A stretch of DNA of 64,000 bases, taken from the NCBI RefSeq assembly GCF_900120175.1, contig NZ_FQLF01000005.1:126501-190500 (forward strand), written 5' to 3'. The stretch comes from Oceanicoccus sp. KOV_DT_Chl (lineage in GTDB: Bacteria; Pseudomonadota; Gammaproteobacteria; Pseudomonadales; Dasaniaceae). The first letter of the stretch is position 1. Every line of letters begins with the position of its first letter. The translations under genes were made by a program, and so were the position numbers. Under the pieces are notes generated by a model. It saw only the letters and a program-made list of their open reading frames with translations, made no database searches and was not told the DNA's origin. Below are positions 47,605 to 56,284 of this stretch, in pieces.

Positions 47605-49551
47605 ATGAAGCAACTTCACTACATTCTTGCCGCCGCAGTAACCAGCTCAATGGCCAATGCAGACCCAGCAAGCGATGATTTATTTTCTCTTTCTTTGGAA
47701 GATCTCAGCAATATTAATATTTCTACTGTCTCCAAAAAGAATGAATTGGCACTGCAAGCCCCCGGGGTAGTCACAGTCATTACTGCCGCTGAAATTAAAA
47801 TGTTCGGCGCCACCAGTATCAAAGATGTGTTATTACGCATCCCAAACTTTTATATTTTTGACTCCAGCACCTTTAGCGCCTCAGGCGTTACCATGCGAGC
47901 AGGCGCCACCCAACACCTGAACAATCATGTTTTGTATCTAATCAATGGCAGACCTCTACGCGAATCCCAAAATGGCGGCCTACATACTGACATTAACTTA
48001 CTAGTGCCGGTAACCGCACTCGAAAGTATCGAAGTTATTCGCGGACCAGGCTCCGTCCTTTATGGCACCAACGCGTTCAGTGGCACGGTAAACTTTATCA
48101 TCAGGAAGCCCAAGGATGATAATCAAGTACAACTGAACCTGACCGCTGGCAGTGATAGTTATGTGCGCACAGGAGCGTCCCTGCAAGCGCCTATTGGTGA
48201 ATATGGTGGCATCAGCGTGCATGTGAGCGACCTGAATAGCGATGGTGAAACTATTAGCGCAGTCGATGAAGCCGGCACTACAGATTCTCTTGACCTTTAC
48301 CGTGACGGCCAAAGTTTGCTAGTCGATAGTTATTACGGTGGCTTTACTTTTAATGCCATCATCAATGAAATAGCAACCCCCTTAAGCAGCGGCGCTTTTC
48401 GCTGGAGCAATATTGCCGAGCTTGAGCTTAAGCGCGAGTTTTATGACCTGGGTTATGAACACTCCCTCAGTAAAGACTGGTCCATTGGCGTCAACTATAC
48501 CTACAATCAATTAGATCGATATATCGAGCGCCCGACAGGCCCCTCTTCGGAGTTTCTCGCCAACGGCTATCTGTATGAAATCACCGTCAAAGGCGCGATC
48601 AATAATCACTCATCCATCGTAATGGGTGCGGTAGTCGATCAACTGCGTGGCGATTTGGGTCCGAGTGGTGGTAGCTATAGCAACAAACGCACCGGGGTTT
48701 ACGGCCAACTGGATTACCAATTACAAGCCGCCACCAAACTGTCAATCGGTGCACAATGGAATGACCCGGAAGACGAGGAGGCCAGAACCTCCCCTCGCCT
48801 CGGCATCATCCATACCTGGAGCTCTAGCTGGTCAAGTAAAATACTGTATAGCGAAGCGTTTCGCTCGCCCTACGGATCTGAACTGTATTTCGATGCCGGC
48901 TTTCTGCAAGGCGACCCACATTTAAAGCCAGAGACCATTGCAACCACAGAAGTTCAAAGCACCTATACAGCTAGCGATTTTTATTTGGCCATGACCTATT
49001 ATCACAGTAATACCGAAAACAGCATTGGTCGTGCGATTGTGAATGGCACCAATACAGCAGTGAATGAAGACTCAAAAATTAGTTTTGACGGTTTCGAGCT
49101 CGAAGGTAAATGGACCATTAGTAACACTTGGCAATTCCAGGGTTCCTACCACTATCAAATTAATGAAGATGATAACGGTCAACAAGATTTTATGCCGGCA
49201 GCTAGAACCATGACTAAAATTGGACTCGCCTACCAATCACCCAAAGGGTATCAAATGGGGCTTTGGAATAGTTATTTTGGTAAAGCCAGCAAACTGGAAA
49301 ATCTTGAAGGTAACAACACTGCCGTGGTCAACCCTGACGCCGACGCCTTTAACTTACTCAGTATTAATTTACGCGCGAACATTGGCAGAGTGCTAGACAA
49401 TAGCCAGTGGAAAAATATCGAACTTGCCATCTACGCTAATAATTTACTTGACGAAGAAGTCTATTACCCCGAACTGGGGCGCAGGCTGGTAAATACCTAC
49501 CCGCAATCCCATGCACAAGGCGTGTTCGCAGATTTATCGATTAAATTTTAG
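47605..49551 (+). CDS. TonB-dependent outer membrane receptor
   Basis: 648 residues from the ATG at 47605 (signal peptide MKQLHYILAAAVTSSMANA); the upstream reading at 47578 adds nine residues. After LFSLSLEDLSNINISTVSKKNE comes the plug domain, with SIEVIRGPGSVLYGTNAFSGTVNFI at about residues 140-165, then a barrel ending in an aromatic residue (DLSIKF). The plug wording is the BtuB/FepA-like type seen for many substrates. It stands divergent from the APE operon; ligand unknown. Confidence 0.9.
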   Translation: MKQLHYILAAAVTSSMANADPASDDLFSLSLEDLSNINISTVSKKNELALQAPGVVTVITAAEIKMFGATSIKDVLLRIPNFYIFDSSTFSASGVTMRAGATQHLNNHVLYLINGRPLRESQNGGLHTDINLLVPVTALESIEVIRGPGSVLYGTNAFSGTVNFIIRKPKDDNQVQLNLTAGSDSYVRTGASLQAPIGEYGGISVHVSDLNSDGETISAVDEAGTTDSLDLYRDGQSLLVDSYYGGFTFNAIINEIATPLSSGAFRWSNIAELELKREFYDLGYEHSLSKDWSIGVNYTYNQLDRYIERPTGPSSEFLANGYLYEITVKGAINNHSSIVMGAVVDQLRGDLGPSGGSYSNKRTGVYGQLDYQLQAATKLSIGAQWNDPEDEEARTSPRLGIIHTWSSSWSSKILYSEAFRSPYGSELYFDAGFLQGDPHLKPETIATTEVQSTYTASDFYLAMTYYHSNTENSIGRAIVNGTNTAVNEDSKISFDGFELEGKWTISNTWQFQGSYHYQINEDDNGQQDFMPAARTMTKIGLAYQSPKGYQMGLWNSYFGKASKLENLEGNNTAVVNPDADAFNLLSINLRANIGRVLDNSQWKNIELAIYANNLLDEEVYYPELGRRLVNTYPQSHAQGVFADLSIKF

Positions 49552-49842
49552 CCGGTAATTATTACCCAACCCAGACACGTGAAACTGAGTCAGACTTGAA
49601 CATCATTAAAGGTAACTGCAGGTATATTTTGCCGCACAACACTATCACTCATTACCATCTGGCAATATCCCGTAGACTCAACGATATTAGTTATTGATAT
49701 AATGCGCATCGCAAAACTGTGACCTATCGCCAAGAATCAGGCACACCTCTGCAGCTAAGGCCTAAAACTTATATCCGGGCTCTTTTGCTCTAGCGCAGCC
49801 ATCAAGTACTGACTTGATCACAAACAATGACATAGGCTTTAC

Positions 49843-50736
49843 ATGAACGAAATCCAACAATTAGGCATCGAATTTATTGTTGCTTTACAAGCATTTAAAT
49901 CTCCGCTGCTCGACACCTTTTTTTATCTTATCACCCAGCTTGGCGGCTTCGCCTATATTCTGGTAATTCCCTTATTACTCTGGTGCATAGAACCCCGACT
50001 CGGGCTTCGCGCCTTGCTAGCAATGTTAATCGCACAATATATTGTCATGCTGGTAAAAGATATTGTGCAGGAGCCACGACCTTATCTAGCTGACACACGA
50101 ATAATATCGGATGGCGAACACGGCTTCAGCTTTCCCAGCGGCCATGCCATGGGATCGCTGGTATTCTATGGTTTACTCATGTTATGGACAGATAAAAGCT
50201 GGCTGCGCTGGTTGCTGGCATCGCTAATATTTTTCATTGGCCTATCCAGAAATTATCTGGGCGTGCATTATCCACACGACGTCATCTTTGGCTGGCTAAT
50301 GGGCTTCATCTACCTCTGGGGCTGGATCAAATTACAACATCTGGCCAACAAAAATTTACGCTATATGAATTTCAATCGGCAGGTATTGTGGTCATTTGTG
50401 GTACCTGCACTGGTAGGCACTATTCATTATTATTACTTTGATTATTTTGGCGCTTTAGTCGTGGCCGGTGCCGTCTCTGCCACCATGCTGAGCTTGATCC
50501 TGGACAAACAAAAACCGCTACTTAACGTGAACGGAACTATCACTCAAAAAACAGCACGATACCTATTGGGTATCGCACTAACTTTCGGCGTACTACTCGG
50601 CTTCCGCCCACTTTATCCAGCTGAAGATCAGTTATTACACAACCCACTGGTATGGGCCAATGGATTTGCCATAGCCATAATGATGGCTTTTATAGCACCT
50701 AAACTTTTTAGCAAAATTAAACTGGCGAGCCCCTAA
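49843..50736 (+). CDS. PAP2 family phosphatase
   Basis: 297 residues, membrane protein with about eight hydrophobic segments. The three motifs of acid-phosphatase PAP2 proteins are present: KDIVQEPRP (KX6RP), PSGHAM (PSGH) and SRNYLGVHYPHD (SRX5HX3D). Such enzymes remove phosphate from lipids such as undecaprenyl pyrophosphate or phosphatidic acid. The gene is followed by the convergent RRM gene. Confidence 0.92.
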   Translation: MNEIQQLGIEFIVALQAFKSPLLDTFFYLITQLGGFAYILVIPLLLWCIEPRLGLRALLAMLIAQYIVMLVKDIVQEPRPYLADTRIISDGEHGFSFPSGHAMGSLVFYGLLMLWTDKSWLRWLLASLIFFIGLSRNYLGVHYPHDVIFGWLMGFIYLWGWIKLQHLANKNLRYMNFNRQVLWSFVVPALVGTIHYYYFDYFGALVVAGAVSATMLSLILDKQKPLLNVNGTITQKTARYLLGIALTFGVLLGFRPLYPAEDQLLHNPLVWANGFAIAIMMAFIAPKLFSKIKLASP

Positions 50737-50769
50737 ACGCTTTGCAACAACACCAATAACAAGCATCTT

Positions 50770-50797
50770 GCCAGCAAGTTACTCCTTGCTGGCTTTA
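50770..50797 (+). terminator. Possible terminator after the PAP2 gene
   Basis: GCCAGCAAG pairs with CTTGCTGGC (50770-50778 and 50785-50793), followed by TTTAT. It covers the 3' end of the convergent RRM gene. It may stop plus-strand transcription; the short T-run leaves doubt. Confidence 0.5.
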
Positions 50798-51033
50798 TCC
50801 TCTGCTTTTTTCACGCGAATAATACTTTCATCCAACGCAGTGCCATTAAGACTTTTCATCGCCTTTTTAGCCTCACCATTATCCGGCATTTCCACAAAGC
50901 CAAACCCTTTCGAAGCACCAGTGACTTTATCCAGTACCAAAGTACAAGACTGTATTGATCCATAACTTAAAAATAAGGTTTTAAGCTGATCCTCTGTTGT
51001 AGCGCGGTTTAAGTTGCGTATTAATAGTTTCAT
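50779..51033 (-). CDS. RRM-domain RNA-binding protein
   Basis: 84 residues: a single RNA-recognition motif with RNP2 LLIRNL and RNP1 KGFGFVEM. Small bacterial RRM proteins of this size bind single-stranded RNA, with unknown regulatory roles. The C-terminal tail is basic/acidic (KKAEDKASKE). It converges with the PAP2 gene. Confidence 0.88.
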   Translation of the reverse strand: MKLLIRNLNRATTEDQLKTLFLSYGSIQSCTLVLDKVTGASKGFGFVEMPDNGEAKKAMKSLNGTALDESIIRVKKAEDKASKE

Positions 51034-51142
51034 CAGCGTGCCATGTTGGTATACAGTAATTAAAGGATGACAAGTGCCTGAATAACGGCACTGATGCAGA
51101 TCTTATCAGTAATAGCAGAGACACCCTAAGAGTTTTATATTT

Positions 51143-51379
51143 ATGAGTAACTCACAGCCCAACAACCCTTTACACGGCCTAACCCTGGAGGTGATTGTTA
51201 ATAGTCTGGTTGATCACTTTGGCTGGGAGGAATTGGCCAAACGCATCGAAATACGCTGTTTTATCAATGAACCTTCAGTTAAATCGAGCTTAAAATTCTT
51301 ACGACAAACACCGTGGGCAAGAGAGCAAGTCGAAGCCTTATTCCTCAGCACCCAGCCCAAATTATGGAGCAAGCCTTAA
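51143..51379 (+). CDS. VF530 family DNA-binding protein (DUF2132)
   Basis: 78 residues. The start [20 protein letters not shown] and the phrase [30 protein letters not shown] are typical of VF530-like small proteins found across gammaproteobacteria, thought to bind DNA. Function not known. Stands alone. Confidence 0.85.
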   Translation: MSNSQPNNPLHGLTLEVIVNSLVDHFGWEELAKRIEIRCFINEPSVKSSLKFLRQTPWAREQVEALFLSTQPKLWSKP

Positions 51380-51424
51380 CTCTACCTGTAAATTAGCCGC
51401 TATTCATAACTTAAGAACGCACCC

Positions 51425-51649
51425 ATGATACCGAAAAAATTCAAGCCTCTGGTTTTCGCCTTTTTTATGGCACTGTTTATGTCTGGCTTAATGTCACTCA
51501 TTATCACACTCTTTAATATAGGACTGGTTACAAACATTATTAGCCTCTGGCTTCAGGCGTGGGGATTTTCATTTATGATCGCGCTGCCCGTGGTGATCCT
51601 CATTTCCCCACTGGTAGGCAAACTAACTGACAAGCTAACTAAGAACTAA
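51425..51649 (+). CDS. DUF2798 family small membrane protein
   Basis: 74 residues with two hydrophobic segments (about 9-32 and 40-62): VFAFFMALFMSGLMSLIITL and SLWLQAWGFSFMIALPVVIL. This pair, and the flanking KFKPLVF and PLVGKLTDKL, fit DUF2798. Function unknown. It starts 45 bases after the VF530 stop. Confidence 0.75.
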   Translation: MIPKKFKPLVFAFFMALFMSGLMSLIITLFNIGLVTNIISLWLQAWGFSFMIALPVVILISPLVGKLTDKLTKN

Positions 51650-51796
51650 AGCGAAGTTAACAATACCCAGCCACCGCTAAAATAATAAGATAATCGGTAG
51701 TATTTGGGGTCAGCATCTGCTCAAGGTGGGTTTTTGCCGTCGCAATAATAGCGTAAAATACTCCACAAATAATTGTTACCACTACCGGATCTCATC

Positions 51797-52525
51797 ATGG
51801 GCAGAGCATACCAAAACCGCAAAGAATCGATGGCCAAAACGTCTGATGCCAAGGCCAAGATTTATAGCAAATATGGTCGGGAAATTTACGTTAGCGCCAA
51901 GGCCGGCGGCGTAGAACCCGCAGGCAACTTAACCTTACGCGGACTGATAGAACGCGCCAAGAGAGATCAGGTGCCTACCCACGTCATTGAAAAAGCTATT
52001 GATAAAGCCAAAGGCGGTGGTGGCGAAGATTTTTCAGTCGCTCGCTACGAAGGTTTTGGGCCTGGCGGTTGCATGGTAATCATCGAGTGCCTGACAGACA
52101 ACCCCAATCGCACTTTTGGCGACGTGCGCCAATGCTTTACCAAAACCAAATGTAAAATTGGTACGCAAGGCTCAGTTAGTCATATGTTTGAACACAGCGC
52201 AATTCTTATGTTCAAGGGAAATGATGAAGAAGCGGCACTGGAAGCACTAATGATGGCCGACGTCGACGTAACTGACATCGAAAATGAAAATGGCATGATT
52301 ACGGTATTCGCCCCCCATACCGATTCCTTTAAAGCTAGAACCGCGCTAATTGAGGCCTTTGGTGATGACAATGGTGAGATGGAGTTCGAGGTTGACGAGA
52401 TTCAGTTTTTACCACAAACCACTGCCCCAATTAGTGCTGATGAGGTTCCGGTTTTTGAAACGTTTCTGGCCATGCTGAATGATCTGGATGATGTGCAGAA
52501 TATCTATCACAATGTTGAGGACTGA
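51797..52525 (+). CDS. YebC/PmpR family transcriptional regulator
   Basis: 242 residues from the ATG at 51797 ([20 protein letters not shown]), the family start; a TTG-based longer frame at 51773 is not needed. YebC proteins bind DNA as regulators, and recent work ties some to translation. The segment [20 protein letters not shown] and [23 protein letters not shown] are well conserved. It is not beside ruvC here, unlike the usual YebC gene, which points to the second copy type (YeeN-like). Confidence 0.88.
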   Translation: MGRAYQNRKESMAKTSDAKAKIYSKYGREIYVSAKAGGVEPAGNLTLRGLIERAKRDQVPTHVIEKAIDKAKGGGGEDFSVARYEGFGPGGCMVIIECLTDNPNRTFGDVRQCFTKTKCKIGTQGSVSHMFEHSAILMFKGNDEEAALEALMMADVDVTDIENENGMITVFAPHTDSFKARTALIEAFGDDNGEMEFEVDEIQFLPQTTAPISADEVPVFETFLAMLNDLDDVQNIYHNVED

Positions 52526-52627
52526 AAAGCAACTCTCAGCGACGGCAGCTTATAAAGCTACACAAATTTAGCGACACCTCTAAGGCGAACAAACAAACTC
52601 GCAATAGAGGTGCTGGTAACTTCGGCT

Positions 52628-53488
52628 TTAGAACGAATAAGCCAAGGTTACCGAAGTCTCAGTATCTGCATGCTTGGTATCCACTGGAACTTCTTCGCTA
52701 TATTTTACCGTATACGACAACTTTAATAATAAAGCCCCGACAACCCGAGTACTTAACGAAGTTATTGAACGGCTAACGGTATTCTCATCGCCAGCCTCAA
52801 CACTCACTGTCTGACTAAATGTCGCATTTTCGCTGAAATCCCACTTATATTTTGAAAACATACGCAGAATAACCTCATCCGTATCCTCCTCAGTAGAATC
52901 TTCATCCACTTTAGATTCACGGTAACCGGGACCGACTTCCACATCCCAGTGCATTGTTTCTTCGTTCATTATACGTCGACCATAACCTGCCGCCACCGTG
53001 GCCTGATAATCATAACCACTAAAATGGTCATCTTCATACGACGCATACGCAAAAGCGTAATTTTTTTCAGTAAACTGGTAAGCCAAGCGATTAGACAAAA
53101 AATATTTTTCTGCGGTACGGTCACCATCAGTATCGGAGCTCAGTGACTCAAAAAAGATATTGTAGCGCCACTGCTCTTTCTCTCTATTAATGTCCGCCTT
53201 ACCTTTAATCGAGGACTCTTCAGTATTACCGGTTGATTCAAAATAACCAAATTCCAAGTCACCTGACCACAATTTGGGAGCCTCTTCGACCTCAGCTACT
53301 GGCTCAGAAGCCGCGGTGATCTGTTCCAGCTCTTCATTTAGCCGCTGAATCTCGGCATTAATCTCTTCAATTTTTTTTGTCGCCGACAGATCAGTAACTT
53401 CAGTTTCTTCTGCGGCCACACTCAACGACACAAGCAAAGCAAAAACCGCAGCACTCGCCGTCAATAATCTAAACATAAAACTTAACAT
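52628..53488 (-). CDS. DUF481 family outer membrane protein
   Basis: 286 residues. Signal peptide (LLTASAAVFALLVSLSVAA), then a short coiled-coil (KKIEEINAEIQRLNEELEQI, about residues 40-60), then the DUF481 barrel-like part beginning LWSGDLEFGYFESTGNTEES, with many alternating aromatic residues and an ending in Phe (VTLAYSF). The role is not established; DUF481 proteins are common in marine bacteria. It precedes no obvious partner. Confidence 0.85.
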   Translation of the reverse strand: MLSFMFRLLTASAAVFALLVSLSVAAEETEVTDLSATKKIEEINAEIQRLNEELEQITAASEPVAEVEEAPKLWSGDLEFGYFESTGNTEESSIKGKADINREKEQWRYNIFFESLSSDTDGDRTAEKYFLSNRLAYQFTEKNYAFAYASYEDDHFSGYDYQATVAAGYGRRIMNEETMHWDVEVGPGYRESKVDEDSTEEDTDEVILRMFSKYKWDFSENATFSQTVSVEAGDENTVSRSITSLSTRVVGALLLKLSYTVKYSEEVPVDTKHADTETSVTLAYSF

Positions 53489-53530
53489 AGGTAATAATCC
53501 CTGTTGATTGACTGTTATTAAAATTAGTAA

Positions 53531-54349
53531 TTACTGCTGAATATGGATATCCATTTGCGGAAAGGGAATGGTAATACCCTCTTCATCAAAACGGAGCTTA
53601 ATCGTCTCCAGCAAAGCAAATTTGGTTGGCCAGTAATCCGCCGAATTAACCCAGGGGCGCACCACAAAATTCACCGAGGAATCAGCCAATTCTGCCACGC
53701 CTATAGTTACCTGAGGCTCTGCTAGCACACGCTCTTCCTTCGCCATGATATCTTCAATCAACTGCTTGGCTTTCAGCAGGTCGGCATCGTAGCCAATACC
53801 TACAATCATATCGATTCGCCGAGTTGGCTCCATGGAATAGTTAGTAATATTACCGCCCATTATTTTAGAGTTAGGAATAATGATAATTTTGTTATCACCC
53901 GTCTTCATTACTGTGGCAAAAATACCCACTTCAGAAATTACACCAGCTTCACCCCCTGCCTCGACGAAATCTCCTGCTCGAATCGGACGAAAAAGTATCA
54001 GCAATACTCCGGACGCAAAATTTGACAACGAACCCTGTAATGCAAAACCAACCGCCAGACCCGCGGCACCCACAATCGCAACAAAGGAGGCAGTCTCAAT
54101 ACCTAATTGACCGAGCGCCGAGATGATAACCAGCGCATACAAAACTGTAGTAATAATACTGCCAACAAATTTACATATCGTTTTGTCGACATTGTTTTTT
54201 TCCATACCACCAACAATGACAGCTGATATCTTTTTAGCCAACCACTTACCAATCAGGAAAATAATAATGGCGGTAACTATTTGGACACCGTATGTCACCG
54301 CTAAATCAGGGGCATCTTCAACTATTTTGTCAAGGTTAAAATCCATCAT
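53531..54349 (-). CDS. Small-conductance mechanosensitive channel, MscS type
   Basis: 272 residues with three N-terminal membrane segments. The pore helix glycines/alanines appear in AIVGAAGLAVGFALQGSLSNFASGVLLIL (about residues 93-121), and the beta domain follows with RPIRAGDFVEAGGEAGVISEVGIF and IIIPNSKIMGGNITNYS. Protects cells against osmotic down-shock. It starts about 40 bases away from the DUF481 gene. Confidence 0.94.
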   Translation of the reverse strand: MMDFNLDKIVEDAPDLAVTYGVQIVTAIIIFLIGKWLAKKISAVIVGGMEKNNVDKTICKFVGSIITTVLYALVIISALGQLGIETASFVAIVGAAGLAVGFALQGSLSNFASGVLLILFRPIRAGDFVEAGGEAGVISEVGIFATVMKTGDNKIIIIPNSKIMGGNITNYSMEPTRRIDMIVGIGYDADLLKAKQLIEDIMAKEERVLAEPQVTIGVAELADSSVNFVVRPWVNSADYWPTKFALLETIKLRFDEEGITIPFPQMDIHIQQ

Positions 54350-54563
54350 TCTTTCCTTTTAAATTTATGGTGAAATAAATATTAGTTTCTATTGCAAGTC
54401 TATCATGTCAGTAAAAAACCACGATTATTATATATAGACCTATCGCAGCCAATGAATCAGTATTAAATAGTAAGCCCGAAAAAATCAAGTAGTTCTTGCG
54501 AGAAATGTATTTCTACAACATGAACGTCATCAAATCTCCCCACAGCAAAAGCTAGCTTACATT

Positions 54564-55649
54564 TCAAGGCGTTTTCGATAAAAAAGCCCCCAGACGCAAT
54601 TCAGCATTAGTACGAATGCTGTGGTAATAAAAGTTAATATCGTAAGTATGGTACTGCCCACCAGCAAATAAAGCCCGGTTATAACCCGCTTGCTTTGGGG
54701 CCTCGGCTATCCATAAAATTCCTTTGGGGCCACAACGCGCACCGACAACCCCTTTATCCAACGGCGCCAGCCCCAATAGCCCAATCAAGGGAATAGAACC
54801 ACTATTAGCCGACTTATCAACTGCGATTAAATCAGCCTTCCAGCTTAACGGGTTAACGCAAGCGATCTCAGTAAGCCCCTCTTCCTCAACCCAGTGGTAA
54901 CTACTACCGCCTTCCAACACTGTATTCCAGGTTACATAACAATGTGTTTGCTGGGGGGTTTGACACAGCGGTATTTGTTCCGACAAGGCATTAACCGGTA
55001 CGGTATTACCAATAATATAAGCTGCTACCAACTGCTTTGTTAGCGGTTTCTGATCAAACTCCTGCTGCAATAAACGCAGCAGGTGCAATGTACCCTGACT
55101 GTGTGACACCAAAATAATCGGACGCCCTTTGTTCCAGTTCGCAAGATAATAATCAAACGCTTTTTTAACGTCTTGATAAGCCAGATCAGTTGCTTTAGCA
55201 ACACTATCTCTATCTTCCGCAGTCCAAATAGACATTCGCACTGAGCGATAATGAGGTGCATAAATTTTTGCTACACCATTAAACGGCGTCGCCTGTTGAG
55301 GAAGACTGCCCCTTGATGATATAAATCGCTCCAGCCAATTATCCATTGATACATTCCAGCCATCTCCATAAAAGCCGGCGGTTGGATAAACATAGAACAC
55401 ATCCGCTTTAGCGTTAAACTGATTATCTTTATAAGTCGAATTAGCGGGCAACCAGTCAGCGCCATCATCCCTATCTGGCAATGCCGCCCAATGATCAGGG
55501 TTATTATAATCTGGTGGATCGTAAACCGGACTGTTAGCGAACGGCTGTGCAGGAACCGACATCATCCAACTACCCAATAAAAGCTTACCCGCGAATACCA
55601 TTACAACAAGCAGCGCTAACAGAATCGACAAGTATTTTATTTTAGCCAC
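54564..55649 (-). CDS. DUF3089 family alpha/beta hydrolase-like protein
   Basis: 361 residues with an N-terminal membrane anchor or signal (ILLALLVVMVFAGKLLLGSW). The nucleophile motif is ILVSHSQGTLHLLRLL (Ser near residue 183), with DVFYVYPTAGFYGDGWN early and a later His in GQYHTYDINFYYHSI. DUF3089 proteins are lipase-like enzymes with unknown substrates. It lies alone on the minus strand. Confidence 0.82.
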   Translation of the reverse strand: MAKIKYLSILLALLVVMVFAGKLLLGSWMMSVPAQPFANSPVYDPPDYNNPDHWAALPDRDDGADWLPANSTYKDNQFNAKADVFYVYPTAGFYGDGWNVSMDNWLERFISSRGSLPQQATPFNGVAKIYAPHYRSVRMSIWTAEDRDSVAKATDLAYQDVKKAFDYYLANWNKGRPIILVSHSQGTLHLLRLLQQEFDQKPLTKQLVAAYIIGNTVPVNALSEQIPLCQTPQQTHCYVTWNTVLEGGSSYHWVEEEGLTEIACVNPLSWKADLIAVDKSANSGSIPLIGLLGLAPLDKGVVGARCGPKGILWIAEAPKQAGYNRALFAGGQYHTYDINFYYHSIRTNAELRLGAFLSKTP

Positions 55650-55732
55650 AAGTGGTACCTATTTTAAGAAAAATAGTGGTGTAACATTTCTACGCACTAA
55701 CCTCAATTTTATAAGCTCGCAAAAACGCATAT

Positions 55733-55756
55733 AAAAAAGGCCACCATTTGGCAGCC
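55733..55756 (-). terminator. Rho-independent terminator after greA
   Basis: On the minus strand GGCTGCC pairs with GGTGGCC (two G-U wobbles) around AAAT, followed by six T. It lies about 50 bases downstream of the greA stop. Confidence 0.7.
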
Positions 55757-55804
55757 CTTATATTACAACAGTGTTTTTACGACGACTAGCTGACAAATAT
55801 CCTG

Positions 55805-56284
55805 TTAAATATGAGATACCTTCTCAATCTCATACTCAATATCGCCGCTGGGCGCTTTAACTATAGCCACATCGCCTTCTTCTTTACCAATCAAAGCCCG
55901 GGCAATAGGTGAAGTCACCGAAATCATACCCTTACTCACATCAGCCTCATCCTCACCAACAATTTTATAAGTAACTTCTGCTTCAGTTTCGCAATTTATC
56001 AGCTGTACAGTAACCCCAAAAATGACTTTACCCGTTACTGGCATAGTAGCCACATCGATGACAATACTATTACTTAACTTGCCCTCAATTTCCTGAATGC
56101 GACCTTCACAAAAACCCTGTTGCTCACGAGCTGCATGATACTCGGCGTTTTCTTTTAAATCGCCGTGCTCCCGAGCCTCTGCTATTGCCTGCACAATACG
56201 CGGGCGATCCTCGCCTTTTAATTTATTTAATTCAGCTCGCAATGCCGCTTCACCGGCTTTAGTCATTGGTACGCGATCACTCAT
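55805..56284 (-). CDS. greA: Transcription elongation factor GreA
   Basis: 159 residues. GreA makes RNA polymerase cleave stalled RNA ends. The coiled-coil start [20 protein letters not shown], with [20 protein letters not shown] (acidic tip DLKENAE, residues about 41-47), and the C-terminal globular part are all typical. It overlaps the carB stop by four bases (ATGA), the carA-carB-greA order of Pseudomonas. Confidence 0.97.
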   Translation of the reverse strand: MSDRVPMTKAGEAALRAELNKLKGEDRPRIVQAIAEAREHGDLKENAEYHAAREQQGFCEGRIQEIEGKLSNSIVIDVATMPVTGKVIFGVTVQLINCETEAEVTYKIVGEDEADVSKGMISVTSPIARALIGKEEGDVAIVKAPSGDIEYEIEKVSHI

